64,000 nucleotides of DNA from Calonectria ilicicola (Eukaryota; Ascomycota; Sordariomycetes; Hypocreales; Nectriaceae). The notes under the pieces were generated by a model. The model was given only the letters and a program-made list of their open reading frames with translations, had not been told where the DNA came from and did no database searches. Positions 44,788-56,692 of the stretch are shown here, one piece after another. The translations under genes were made by a program, and so were the position numbers. The DNA lies in contig CP085828.1 in NCBI GenBank assembly GCA_020809705.1, positions 4,650,001 to 4,714,000 on the forward strand, in the 5' to 3' direction. Position 1 is the first letter of the stretch, and each line of letters begins with the position of its first letter.

Positions 44788-46849
44788 ATGGGTCTTGCTG
44801 CAGGACTTCTGGAGGGTCACTCTTCCCTCGCGGTTGCGGGTCTTTTGGTTAGTGTCGTGGTTGTTTGGACAGCCATTTCCACGTGCGCACAGTACATGCG
44901 ACTGCGCCAGTTCAAAGGCCCAATTCAAGCCGCACTGTCCAGATGGTGGCTGGTCCAGGTTGTTGCTGGAGGGAGGGGCTACCTCGAGTTCTGGGACGTG
45001 AACAAGAAATACGGTCAGTTTCAGTTCGATTGCTTTCTTTTCTTTTTCCGCTGTCGCCGAGGAGCGCATTCCATCTCCCTGACATTGTGGCCGATTCAGT
45101 GGCCCCGCTCGCCCGGACATCCAAGCATCCGAATTGAGTTATGATCTGTAACTTTTTGTTGACTACAATACACATTCCTCATTGGACTGGTCGTTTTTTT
45201 TTTTGGTTAGCTTTGTTAGATAATTGACACGTGCTCTTCTTGCAGGATCTATTGCCCGCGTTGGGCCAAATGATCTCGTTACCGACGATCCCGATCTCAT
45301 GAAGCACATGCTCAACGTCAGGTCCGAATATCGCCGCTCCGATTGGTACGATGGCATGCGCTTCAATCCAGCCAGGAACAACATTCTCTCCTGGCGCGAT
45401 GAGGAAAAGCACTTTGAGCTGAGGTCTAAAATGGCTGCCGGGGTGAGTGTGTCCCGCCCCCACAGTATTGTCGCAGATGCCGCGTGCTGGTTCGCCGCCA
45501 TGTCTTTCCAGAAGCTGACTGCCGGCCCTTTGCATTGCAGTATGGTGGGAGAGAGGTCGAGAACCTGGAGCCAAAAATAGATCAAAACGTCTTGGCGCTT
45601 ATTCGTCTGATGAGAAACTACGCCAATGAAAGGAAGGCTGTGGATTTCGCCCGCAAAGCCCAGTACTTCACCCTTGATGTCATTTCCGATTTGGCCTTTG
45701 GCAAGCCTTTTGGCTTCTTGGAGACGGATTCAGATGTCTACGATTACATCAAGACCACTGAGCAGACGCTGCCTATGGCCATGGTCACCACTGCGGTTCC
45801 CGTCTTGGTCAAGCTTTTCAGACACCCACTGTTTAAGAGTCTTCTGCCGAGTGACAAGGACCCCTTGGGGTTTGGCAAAGTGATGGGGTGAGTGTAAAAA
45901 GCAAAAAAAAATGATATTCCTGTCGATCAAACCTTTGTGTGTCTAACATGCATAATCTTGCAGTATCGCGAAAGAGGTTGCTGCCGAGAGATTTGGGGCA
46001 GACAAGAAAATCCAAAAGGACATGCTTGGCTCATTTGTCACCCATGGTCTTACCCAGCCCGAAGCAGAATCGGAAATTCTCCTTCAAATGTAAGTTGCAA
46101 TGCATTTCTGGTCGGGATTGGAACTGCATGGAGTGACAAGGTTTTCTGTCAAATGGTGGACGCTGAGCTAACACGAATGATGCAGTGTTGCCGGTTCCGA
46201 TACGACAGCGACTGCAATCCGTTCCACAATGTTGCATCTTGTCGCCAACCCTCGTGCATACAACAAACTCCGTGAAGAAAGCGCCAAAGTGACCTACTCC
46301 AGTGAAATCATCCCCGACGCAATGGCTCGCGAGCTGCCCTACCTCCAGGCGGTTATCAAGGAGGGTCTCCGAATCTTCCCCCCAGTCGCTGGATTGATGG
46401 CAAAGGAAGCTCCCCCTGGCGGTGACAGCTGGAAGGGCCAGTTTATCCCCGGTGGAACACGTGTTGGCTATGGTGCTTGGGGTATTTTCCGTCGTGAAGA
46501 CATTTGGGGCGACGATGCTGGCGAGTTCCGGCCTGAAAGATGGCTTGAGTCTTCGCCTGATAAACTTAGTGAGATGGAGAGTGCGCTGGATCTCATCTTC
46601 AGCTATGGTCGATGGCAGTGCCTAGGACGACCAGTAGCACTCATGGAATTGAACAAAGTTTATGTCGAGGTAAGTTGGTGGGTAGTACATTGCTTATGAG
46701 CCAGCAGCTAACCACTGCAACAGTTACTTCGCAGGTTCGACTTTTCCATGTGCGATCCAACCAACCCCTGGAAGGTGTTCAACTGTGGTATTTTCTCGCA
46801 GTCCGAGCTATGGATGAGAGTTTCCTTTTTCAGTGCTGAAGGAAACTGA
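44788..46849 (+). CDS. Cytochrome P450 monooxygenase (pisatin-demethylase-like)
   Basis: Six exons: 44788-45013, 45246-45442, 45541-45887, 45964-46089, 46186-46669 and 46724-46849, giving 501 residues. There is an N-terminal membrane anchor (about residues 14-33). The I-helix oxygen-binding motif AGSDTT, the ExxR motif in KEGLR and the heme loop FSYGRWQCLG with ligand Cys444 are all present. In the heme loop the usual Arg two residues before Cys is Trp, with Arg one position earlier, a variant I associate with pisatin-demethylase-like fungal P450s. It is an ER-bound, CPR-dependent monooxygenase; the substrate is unknown. It is divergent from a LaeA-like methyltransferase, a plausible tailoring pair, though no backbone synthase is in the window. 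Confidence 0.93.
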
Positions 46850-47861
46850 TATGCTTCTCTTCTGTGATTAACACGCATAATGAGCTTTGGGAACGGGCTT
46901 TATTGGGGAGGAACTGGAACGGTGCCAAAATAATTATGGGTTTACGAAGAAGTCGAGGCCGGGGTGGGATACGACCAACAGCTTAATGACCGAGATGAAT
47001 CTGGCGCCTTGGAAGGGCTTTTCTCAAGAATTTTTAATCCTTGGCTTGGCATGACTGCGTGGTGGTAAATTTCCAGCCGTAAACTAGCAATACCTGGGAA
47101 TGAAAGTCAACCAGTCTACTGTGTCTGACACATGATGAGCGTCACCTGAAACTTAATGCATGTGATTTTATTGGAATTTCGTCTTAATTCTAATCGACTT
47201 CATGGCTCAATCGTATAATGTTGCAGTCGTAGTTGTTGAGCTAAGAGAGCCATAACCATGTTATTGCCGTACTCGCTCATCATCCAAGGTTCACCCTAGT
47301 TTTTATATGGGTTTTTACTAGACCATAGATGATCAAAGCATCACCGTAATAATAAACCTTGTTCGTACCTTGCGTCTGGCAGCTGGTGTCTGTGCTCTCT
47401 GAACACGCTGGTGAACTCGGGCCGTCTCCTTGAGATCGCCAGGTGCGGGGCATCATGACACAATTGAACAAACGCACAGACAATTAATGTGAAGTGAATC
47501 ATGCATCGACAGTTTCAGCTGTTCAAATATACGCAGAAACATTGCAGCATGGGTCACTTCCCCTCATTCTGGCCAGGCAGATCAGTACTTGGCGGACAGG
47601 TTGGCTTCTCTGACCAAAGCTCTTCTATGTGCTGCTTCGATAGGGAGGCCACATTCTACAATCATCGAATTGAAGATTTAGCGGGAAAGAATATTAGGTA
47701 TTTGCAAGTTGGTCACATTGGTGTAGAGCCTGTAGAGTATATCATAAGAACAAATTGGTATTTACTATTGAAGAAAATTAAATAATTTTGAGTATACTAG
47801 TCCTGATCCCTAGTATCAACTCCCTCGTCTCTTCATCCTTTCATCCTATTCATCAAACCAT
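46850..47861. other. Intergenic between convergent genes, 1 kb
   Basis: 3' regions of the P450 gene and the kexin-repeat gene. AT-rich towards the right. No gene or repeat recognised. Confidence 0.35.
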
Positions 47862-48987
47862 TTACAAGTTAAGACCAAGGCCAGACAGAACACCCTGGAC
47901 AGGGGTAAGGACTGAGCCGAGAACGGGGCCAAGAGCGCTGGCGCTGACGTTGGCCAGGAGAGGGCCGAGAGCGTTGGTCAGAAGGGGGGCAATGTCGCCG
48001 ACGAGGTCGCAGATAAGGCTGAGGAGGTTGCCAAGGATGGAGCAGACGGCAGCGAGGATGCTCTTGATCTCAACACGGAGGCCAATAGCGACAACAAGAC
48101 CCTTGAGGGTAATGAGGACGGTGGTGAAGAGCTTGACGACGAGGCCGACGATGACCTGGAGGTCGGCAGTGGCGGAGACGTCAATGTTGACACCAGCGGA
48201 CAGGTTTCCAACAAGATCAGTGACGATCTTGAGAACCTTGTTCAGAAGAGGGACGACCTGCTTGGTGCAGTCTCCAGCAGAGAGGGAGCCGCCAGTGACC
48301 TTGCCAACAAGACCATCTGAATTGTGTTAGTTTTGTGATGAAAAAAAAATTGTAGCAGGGGAGGAAAGACATACTAATGGACACAGTCAGGTCGACAACA
48401 GCAGAGATGGCAACCTTGAGGTCGGCAATGAGCTCAACAGAGGTGGAGATAGTTCGCTTGGAGAGGGGAACGATATCGGTGACTTCGGAGACAATGTCAC
48501 CAACATTGGCGACGTCACCGACATTGGTAAGGTCATCAAGTTGGGGGTTTCGCTTCACAACGCCGGGAACGATGTCGGTGACTTCAGAGACGATGCCAGT
48601 GACGGCTTCAAGCTGAGGGTTTCGCTTGACGATGTTGGTGACTTCGGAGACGATGTCAGTGACCCCGCCAAGGTTGGTAAGGTCGCCAAGCTGGGGGTTT
48701 CGCTTCACGATGCCGGGAACGATATTGGTAACCTCAGAGACGATGCCGGTGACAGCTTCGAGTTGGGGGTTTCGCTTCCCGATGCCGGGAACGATGTCGG
48801 TGACCTCGGAAACGATGTCAGTAACGCCGCCAAGGTTGGCAACGTTGACCTGAGGGCTTCGCTTCACAACGTTGATGGCCTCGGAAACGACGTTGCCGAC
48901 ATTGCCAACAAGTCCATTGGTGTCGACAAGTGGAGCGGCGAGGGCTGAAGAGGCAGCGGCGAAAACGGAGAAGAAAGTGGCCTTCAT
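47862..48987 (-). CDS. Secreted kexin-processed repeat protein (KEP/repellent-like)
   Basis: Two exons on the minus strand: 48987-48375 and 48316-47862, giving 355 residues. Residues 1-18 form a signal peptide (MKATFFSVFAAASSALAA). Residues 44-176 hold five related units of 22-30 residues, each bounded by Lys-Arg (KR at 42, 71, 95, 121, 145 and 177). Four begin NPQL and one SPQV, and they share a core like VTDIVSEVTDIVPG. The C-terminal domain (205-355) is hydrophobic, rich in Leu, Val and Gly, with three Cys. Kex2 cleavage in the Golgi should release small acidic-hydrophobic peptides and a C-terminal domain. Analogues are Ustilago repellents and RiPP precursors. The units contain no Cys or aromatic residue, which argues against a Tyr-crosslinked dikaritin. 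No UstY-like gene was seen. Confidence 0.82.
48454..48858 (-). repeat. Tandem coding repeats of the kexin-processed protein
   Basis: Five imperfect units of about 72-96 bp including the KR codons, encoding the NPQL...SEVTDIVPG...KR peptides. Short (24 codons with KR) and long (26-32 codons) units alternate, and the two short NPQLEAVTG units are nearly identical. This suggests expansion by unequal exchange of a two-unit block. Confidence 0.8.
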
Positions 48988-51900
48988 TTTGAAAGATATG
49001 GAAAAACTGTTGCTGAAGAGCGTTGAAAGGATTGTATAGGTGAGTAATGAAAAAAGAGTGACTGAATGAAGGAAGCTGTTGCTGTTGAGCCGAGAGGGAT
49101 GAGGAGAGAAAGCTATTGTTTGAGGAAAGATCGAATAATACTTATACTGGTGTTTCTACCCTTTGCTTTCATTGATCTCCAGTTGGCTTGAGCACTGTTC
49201 GCAACGGTATTGCCGTCAATGCCAGGGACGCTGCTCGCAGGCCGTTTGGGTCTTGGCCGTTAGCTACTGTCTGAGCGGCTTTAGCGCGCATCAGGGCCGG
49301 TCAAATTAGGGATAACTGTTCGCATCGACTGTCGATCACTCTCTTGTGAACTTGGTCAATGCCCTTGTTTTTGACGCTATCCGGGTGCATCCGCAATGTC
49401 TTTCATTTCTTTTCTACTTTTTGATAAGGCCTCTATTCATGCACTGATTTGGAGACATATGATGTTGATTTGCTGTCGAGTCTCTCTGTCTAAAACTGGA
49501 CTTGCTCAGGCTCTTTGTGGTTAGCGGCTTCTCCAACAAATTGGATGGCCCGCGCACTTCAACTCGTCGCTCATTTGAGCGCAGGTCTTTGGCCAGGCTT
49601 TTAGCGGCGCTGTCTACCCATTTTCGTCCCATTTCGTCTCATCTCTCACTTCTATTTCCAGCTGGTAGCGTGGGAAAGGCGCCCTTGCCAGTGCGGAGGT
49701 CATGGCGCAATCTTTTCGCCGCGTTTGCGCCGTGCAGTAGAGCCTCGTGCGACAAGGCTAACGGCTGCGACACTGAAAACAGCCCAGGGGGAATGCGCTA
49801 ATAGGGACTTAACTACTTGTATGAGCGGGCAGCGGGGCATCTTCTGTGCGGGTGTGGGAGTGCCTGTGGTTCTTCGAGGGTCATCCCGGCTTCTTTTTGA
49901 GCTTCCAACCAGCCCTAATCCTATCTTGTGTACGGGCAGCCGTGCGCAGTCGATAGATGCATGCATGATCCGACTCGTGGCATATGACAACCAAGGAGCT
50001 TTGGATCTGGACCAAGTACTTGGCCCATTTCATTGTACCAGTTCGTCTGATGACCTCAGCCTTCAGCTGAAGAGGCCGGAATTGCAATCTGAAGTGGCTG
50101 GGGGACAAGGCTGAGTGGATGGAAGGTAGGTAAATGTAAGGACTGGCACTATACTAGGACTATTTTTTTTCCCCGCATAGAAAGGGCCGACTCATAGTAT
50201 GAAGGAAAGAGTCTGGAACACTCCGGGTAGGAAGTCGACGTCGCTACAGGGTAGTGATCGCGACAACTCTTTTAGTTGTTTATGCCAGAGAAGAAACCAA
50301 AATGGAGAAGTATGATAGGAAGTGATGTTTTTATTTTAGATAAGGTAATGAAAGACCTTTTTTTTTTTCTTTATTTTCGGATACCAAAACCTTGGGTTTT
50401 GAGAACTGAGCGAATGCATTGATTAACGTCAAAATCTGAAGCCGTAATATGTGACATAGTCTACTACCCACATTTCTTGCAAACTCCATGCCTTTTTAGC
50501 CAGGACAATATCCGTTAACTCTCTCTAAACTAAAAAACGACTTATTTTCTCAGTACTGAAAAAATCCCTATCATCATGATAGCAACCACACGCATGGTGG
50601 AACTCGCTGTTGGGGGGATATCCTCGACCAAGGCCTTAACTTGGGTGCAAACTTGATCCTGGTACATCTTCGGCATCCATGAAGCCGTGAATTGTTACAC
50701 CAATATCACCCCATTTATTACAATGAAGATCATTTTCAGCTTGGGTGAAGATCTGATAACCAACAGACCAGGCAGCATGTGTGATTTTAGTTGATGAAAC
50801 CGCTAGAGCGGGGTTTGCCCCACATTCCGCCCCTCATTTAGGGGCTGGGAGGTCAAAGCAGACAACACCCACCCAACTAGATAAATGCACTGGCTCGTGG
50901 CCCAGCCATCATGACTGCTGTCTGCGTAGCTCACAAGCACAATATCTATGTATTGGAGTTATTTGGGATGAATGTTGAGTTAGGGTATCACCGTTTCCAA
51001 CCTGCCTCACAATGGGCTGAGGCGCATGAAGGAAGCCATAAAAGCAAGCGAATAATCACCACATTGAAAGCTCAGTCATTCCGACGCCCACAGCCTGACG
51101 CGCTTCGCTTTTACAATGATGCCATACTATGTAGTCTTACCGCTGGTGCTTGACTCATCATTGCAAACTAGCTGCTTTGAGAGTCTTCACGTGTGCGCTA
51201 ATAGGATGCCCACCGTTACGGCGCCACCAATATTCACGTGCATGGAACCAAAAGCGACAGGCCTCTTTCTATCACATTGAATGAGACTAATCTAAGATCA
51301 TCGGAGTTTGATACCCATGTCCTTGGACCATGTGGTGTTGACAACGATTATCCGTTGGTTAGGCGTCATGGTGGTATCGGAGTTGCCGGCTCAGGAGGGC
51401 TGTGCCATGGGGATGGATCGGCGGAACCACTTAGTTAAGTCAGCCCTTGCCAATACACAAACAGAAAAGATTTGCTCTCGTAGTTTGTTGGTTTTTGACC
51501 TAAGCATGGCCTGAGTGGTTGAGATGGGGATCCGAGTGTAAGTCCGAGTGGGATGGATGGCTTCCGGATGGGTCATGACTGTGCGGCATGGTCTTTGCAG
51601 TACTTAGAAGTACTTAGATTGTCCAAGCTCTCACTACTGAAAAACATAAGAATGGCACCATTTGCCCCTGCTTAAATATAAGGGCCTATGTTCAAGGTCT
51701 TGGGGCACAAGTTCGACCATGGTCGTTCCTTCCTCCTCCTTTGGATAATAAATGCGTGACTGAGATAATTGATTGTGCATTCTCTTTAACTCTTTTGCCT
51801 TCCGAGACTATGGGAAATAAGTCAAGAGGCATGTCATATCTCGCAAATATCAAGGAGTTCTGGCACGATGCTATGCCTCTACGAAGACTTCTCCTCAGTG

Positions 51901-53609
51901 GAGAAAGCGACCGAAGAGACTAAAGCAAGTATTTCTTCGCATAATATACTCTAATTTAAAATTGAGCGTTCGACAATGTCAGATGCGCGTTTTCAATCAG
52001 GGAAGAGATCTGGAGACAGTGTGAGCACCATCTATTATTATTGTGAGAGCTGGAAGACCATTAGAAGCTCTGATGATTAACCACGGTAATCGAACATTTC
52101 CACTTGTAGGTTTTGCAGAATCAAGGACTCTATTCAACTTCTCTTCGAATAATACGCTCTCGAATTTGCGTATTGTGCAGTTTAACGACGAATTTTGTAT
52201 ATTTATTTCATTGCTGAGTTGCTTTTCATCTTGCTAATTTGCTCTGACCAGCTATAGGGAACGTACGATATATGAGCATTGCAGACTTCGAACCAGTATT
52301 CCAATAATATCTACGATGAAGAAAAATAGCAGCGCTGACACGATCGAATACCTACATACCGAGTAGTATCCATGTTGACATTGCTGAACTGTTGACTGTA
52401 TATGTCGCTGGTTCTGGCTTGCCAATTCCCTAAATATGCTCAAAGCTACGCTCGAATGTTAAATTACGATGACGGTCGCGATTATTATATTGTTGGGAAT
52501 GATTTGAGCAATGAAGGCGATGGAAAGAGGCATCTATACAGCCGAAGTCTTCGATGACTCTGATGCATTCAGGACTCTGACTTTTGTTCTTGAAGGTCTT
52601 TGAGACTTTGACGTATTATTGTGTAACCATGATAATGATGTTGATATACCTTTCAAACTGCCCGATACTCTCTCTCAATTTCTCTGGAATCGTATCAAGG
52701 CTGAATGCACGTGGATGTCGGATCAAGCGACGAGCGCACAGAGTGCTGGAATTGGGTTATTTGGTCGACGATGTCCATATTTTGTGCGCTTGCATTTGAC
52801 TGTCACCTGAAAAACAGCCCAGGCATTACTACCGGTCACTTTGGAGGTCTCCAGCTGCAGCCCCGAGAGAAAAGGCTCTCTACATTAGCGAGAGATGCTA
52901 AGTGGCACTGACGCATGCATCTATCGGGTTCTTTGGGCATGATAACTTTCAATATCGGGTTTAAATAATATTAGAAACCATGCTAAACCTTGGTTTGACT
53001 GTGTCACCGGAACACCAATCGGTATTATTGGCCTTGGAGCCCTACTTTTCCCCCCTGAAGATCTGGCAAAATATTGAAGTAAAATCGATGACGACTGCCT
53101 GCGAGCAACCGCCAACTTTACCTTTCAATTCCAATTAGATACCCTTCTCTATTTTACATGATTCTGTTTAAACTATTTGTAGAGATGGCCCTGAAGTAGT
53201 AGTTGGAGACGGTTGAAAGCTGAGCAAGAGAAGGATCAGAGCCTGCATTGCCCCTTATGCACGATCATAAAATGTTTGCATAAAATGATAGTAGGCTTGG
53301 GGAATCGGAGTGGAATGATGATCCGAAGTTCCACTTCACAGTAGCCTCCAGGATGGGACTAGCTAATTTCGCTAAAGCGTCACTGTGGCAAACTATGCCA
53401 AAAATGGGCAATACACTAACATGATGGCATCTAAACCAATGAAACCCAAGCTAGAATATCTCGTCTTGGCCGTGGAATGACTTGAATTTGTGCTGTTGGC
53501 TTAAACTATAAAGCTACCGTGGCACTTCCCTTAGTCTGCTAAATTTCTTTTGCCAACATTCATCTATCCTCTTCGAAGTATCAGCGCTTTTTTTAATACC
53601 CGAACGAAA
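48988..53609. other. Gene-poor region, 4.6 kb
   Basis: Promoter of the kexin-repeat gene on the left and of the NmrA-like gene on the right. In between, no frame longer than about 130 codons and none with domain features. Small frames at 50911-51153 and 52584-52810 resemble nothing I know. The composition becomes AT-richer after about 50150, with homopolymer T runs near 50164 and 50358. This could be eroded genes or transposon remains, but I could not define an element or terminal repeats. Confidence 0.35.
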
Positions 53610-54551
53610 ATGAGCAAAATCCTCGTTGTTTTCGGTGCCACGGGTAACCAAGGCTCATCAGTCATCAACCATGTCATTCAAGACCCTGAGCTGAATTCTC
53701 TGTACACAATACGAGCAGTCACCAGAGACCCTAGTTCAACTCGGGCTGCGAAGCTTCTGTCTCAAGGAATCGAAGTCGTTTCAGGTGACCCGACGGACAA
53801 GGCGTCACTCGCCAATGTCTTCAAGGGTGCCCATACTGTCTTCGCGATGACGACTTCCAATTATGACGGTGCAAAGCACGCAGAATTGCAACAAGGAAAA
53901 GACATGGTAGACATTGCAATTGCAGAAGGTGTCCAATACTACATCTGGAGCACCCTCCCGTCTCCATTGGCGGTCTCTGGTAGCAAGTATACCAAAGTCG
54001 TGGGTTTTGATGACAAGTTCGGTGTTGAGGAGTATATCCGAAGCAAGTCGTCATTAAAAAGTGCATTTTATGCACCAGGATCTTTCATGCAAAACTTTGC
54101 CACAATGATGAAGCCACAACCCAGTCACGAGCAAGACGGGACATTTGTCATTGCTCGCCCGGTCAAGCCCTCGTCAAAGTTGCCGCTAGTTGACATTGCC
54201 GGTGATACAGGGAAATTCGTCGCCGCAATCCTTGCTGAGCCACTAAAATATGAGGGCAAGGTATTTTGTGGTGCGACCAAACAGTACACAATGGAAGAGC
54301 AAGCAGCAATTCTCAGCAAGGCAACTGGTAAAACGGTTAAGTACGTCGAGTTGCCGCAAGAAGTTTTTCGATCCTTCTTACCGCCTGCACAGCAAGACGA
54401 GCTAGTAGAGATGTTATTGTATCAGCAAGAGTACGGATACTACGGACCGGATACGGAAGCCCAGTTGGAGTGGTCTGTTGCCAATGCGAGAGGGAAGCCC
54501 CATAGTTTTGAAGATTATCTGGCCCAGAATCCACTGAAACTGGGGGACTGA
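53610..54551 (+). CDS. NmrA-like family NAD(P)-binding protein
   Basis: Single exon, 313 residues, from the ATG at 53610 (MSKILVVFGATGNQG); an in-frame ATG at 53550 would only add a leader unlike the family. The dinucleotide motif is GATGNQGSSV (9-18). The segments RAVTRDPSS, VVSGDPTD and FYAPGSFMQNF match NmrA/HSCARG proteins. The Tyr-x3-Lys pair of catalytic SDRs is not evident. NmrA binds NAD(P) and controls the GATA factor AreA in nitrogen repression; the many paralogues in moulds are redox sensors or reductases, so the exact role is open. The next gene, on the same strand, is a regulator-like protein. Confidence 0.88.
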   Translation: MSKILVVFGATGNQGSSVINHVIQDPELNSLYTIRAVTRDPSSTRAAKLLSQGIEVVSGDPTDKASLANVFKGAHTVFAMTTSNYDGAKHAELQQGKDMVDIAIAEGVQYYIWSTLPSPLAVSGSKYTKVVGFDDKFGVEEYIRSKSSLKSAFYAPGSFMQNFATMMKPQPSHEQDGTFVIARPVKPSSKLPLVDIAGDTGKFVAAILAEPLKYEGKVFCGATKQYTMEEQAAILSKATGKTVKYVELPQEVFRSFLPPAQQDELVEMLLYQQEYGYYGPDTEAQLEWSVANARGKPHSFEDYLAQNPLKLGD

Positions 54552-55042
54552 GTTGATGGCATGGGTTATTTTTCTTGCATGGTCAGCTTTGGACGGGATG
54601 TCGACGCTTGATTGGTAAATGTGTCAATTATTAGTTAGTCAGCATGCGCGGATAAAAGCTAAGTGAGGGGTAGCTGATTTTGCTCAATGGTGATGCTGGA
54701 TATTTTATTCCATGTGATCGTATTGCTCGAAAGAATCGAGCACAGCCCCAACTTTAGTGTACGTAAAGCTATGCATGATGAATATGTTTTGCTATTTCAA
54801 GTCACAATGAGTTTAAATGTAAGGAATAGGCAAGAAAAAGGCGCACTGCGAAAGGGCATGTTCATTATGCATGGAATATTGTCTTTGTTGAAGGGCATGA
54901 TTTCTAGTTACGATGGATTGAGAAGCGGCCTTGAAAACCTGACACATGGTGCACAGATTCCGTTGGATCGATCGTATTGCTGATTTCTCATTCACTAGAT
55001 TTCATTATCACGTAATGTCCACGACGCGGAAAATCTCTCGAT
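54552..55042. other. Intergenic, 491 bp
   Basis: Between two genes on the same strand. AT-rich, no gene recognised. Confidence 0.35.
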
Positions 55043-56692
55043 ATGAACAATCGAGTCTCCCAAGGCCCTGCCGCTACCAACGAGAATGGGCTCCATTTTC
55101 TGCCCGTTATGACGACGCGGCCAATGTCCCGGCGTGACGTGGAGCTGTTGCGATCCAGTGCCCGATCACACTTGGCCAAAACGGGCCATCGCGAAAAGAG
55201 ACTTAAGAAAGGCAAGGGTCATGAAGAAGGGACAGGAAATGGTCTGCAACAATTGAATGCACTCGATTCACAGACGCCCGCTTCTGATGGGGTCTCCAAT
55301 CTTGCACTCGCCCACCAGAAAATTGATCTGCACCCGGGGCTGTCCGACAAGTCGGTCGACCAACACACAAAGATGCTTTTAAACTATTGCATGTCAACTT
55401 TTTGGCCTGGCTTTGGATTAGGCTCGGCCACATTTCATATTCCGACCTTTGCACTGTGCTTTGAAGGGCTCGTTGCCCAAGGCCCGGCACTGTTTCATGC
55501 AGTGCTCTGGCAAGCATCCGTGAATCTCAACTTTAACAGAAAGTCAAACATTACAGATGTCGGCAGCATTAATCATTATCAAGGGGCATTGAAGCACATA
55601 TCGCAAGATACTATGAAGTCAGCAGCTGAAATACCAGAGGCGACTCTTTACGCTATTCTGAGTCTTGTAGCACCCGAGATCCCCTTTGAAAATCAACAAG
55701 ATTCCTTAGGAATATGCTTTAATCCGCCGCTGGCCGAATTGGCTTGGATTCATGCCTTTGGGAGAAGACCCCTTACAGGGATTCACTCTAATGCCTTATT
55801 TCATATGGTTGATTTGAAAGGAGGTGTTGATTGCCTCTCTTTTCCAGGATTCTCCGCCGATATCAACTACATGGACCTCATTAGGTCGACGCAAAACTTG
55901 ACAAAACCGCATTTTCCTATTTCGAAGGTATACAGTTCAATTCAGACGGAACATTCTAGAAAACGATTTTTTGGTCATTTTTTCGACTTTCAGGATGATA
56001 TTGGACAGAATCATTTCCTGGTAGGGATTGACAAATTGTCCAAGTTAGGCCTGTCCGAAGATTTACTCGAAGTCATGCAGGATATGCATGTATGGGTCAA
56101 GATTCTGGAACGTTATCATGTCGGGGCTTTATCGAACCCTGATCTGTCAATCATGAGCTCCCATCGTGATTTGATTCAGCACCGACTTCTCAGCACACTT
56201 TCTGGAGACGGCTTTGAAGGACTAGTGCCGCCTATAGGAGGAACAGCAGATTCCCCAATAAGCGTTAGAAATCTTGTCCAAACTGCGTTACTCATATTTT
56301 CTCTTGGCGTCACATTCCCGGTCAGATACCCTCTTCCGTTCAACATTGCCGGTGGACGGCTGAAGGACCATATTGAACATGATTTATATGAGCTGTTAAG
56401 ATTGGAGCTCTACGATTTTCTGCTGTGGCTTGGAATTCTGGGTGCTTTATGCGCCAAGCAAGTAGGCAATGGGGCTCTAAAAACGTGGTACATTGGGCTT
56501 TTATACACTGTTGAGCGTGCTGGAAGAACGGCTGGCGGGCCGGTTGAAGCCAGCCCCACAGTTAGAACTTGGCATGAGGTCAAGGAAAGCGTATTGCTTC
56601 ATTTCTTGTGGTGCGGTATCGCTTGTGATGTTGCTGCAGAAGTTGTCTGGAGCGAGGTCGAATGGCAGATGCGGCGCCTAGATGCCCCTTGA
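55043..56692 (+). CDS. Fungal regulator-like protein without zinc cluster (Fungal_trans_2 type)
   Basis: Single exon, 549 residues. The N-terminus has HFLPV followed by a basic helix (SRRDVELLRSSARSHLAKTG, then HREKRLKKGK). This matches the opening of a large group of ascomycete proteins that carry a fungal-specific transcription factor domain but no Zn2Cys6 cluster. The rest is helical with conserved patches such as FWPGFGLGSATFHIPT, ALFHAVLWQASVNL and LAWIHAFGRRPLTG. Whether these proteins bind DNA is not known to me; the basic region could. No intron is needed, and no cysteine cluster lies upstream in frame. It may regulate the flanking NmrA-like and kynurenine formamidase genes (inference). 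Confidence 0.75.
   Translation: MNNRVSQGPAATNENGLHFLPVMTTRPMSRRDVELLRSSARSHLAKTGHREKRLKKGKGHEEGTGNGLQQLNALDSQTPASDGVSNLALAHQKIDLHPGLSDKSVDQHTKMLLNYCMSTFWPGFGLGSATFHIPTFALCFEGLVAQGPALFHAVLWQASVNLNFNRKSNITDVGSINHYQGALKHISQDTMKSAAEIPEATLYAILSLVAPEIPFENQQDSLGICFNPPLAELAWIHAFGRRPLTGIHSNALFHMVDLKGGVDCLSFPGFSADINYMDLIRSTQNLTKPHFPISKVYSSIQTEHSRKRFFGHFFDFQDDIGQNHFLVGIDKLSKLGLSEDLLEVMQDMHVWVKILERYHVGALSNPDLSIMSSHRDLIQHRLLSTLSGDGFEGLVPPIGGTADSPISVRNLVQTALLIFSLGVTFPVRYPLPFNIAGGRLKDHIEHDLYELLRLELYDFLLWLGILGALCAKQVGNGALKTWYIGLLYTVERAGRTAGGPVEASPTVRTWHEVKESVLLHFLWCGIACDVAAEVVWSEVEWQMRRLDAP

Noticed and set aside
44788..46849. P450 as inactive because of Trp in the heme loop
   Set aside because: FxYGRWQCLG is a variant I know from active fungal P450s; the Cys ligand, ExxR and I-helix motifs are intact.
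47862..48987. Dikaritin/ustiloxin-type RiPP cluster
   Set aside because: Repeat units contain no Tyr or Phe core, and no UstYa-like (DUF3328, HxxHC) or tyrosinase gene was found nearby. The KEP/repellent interpretation is kept instead.
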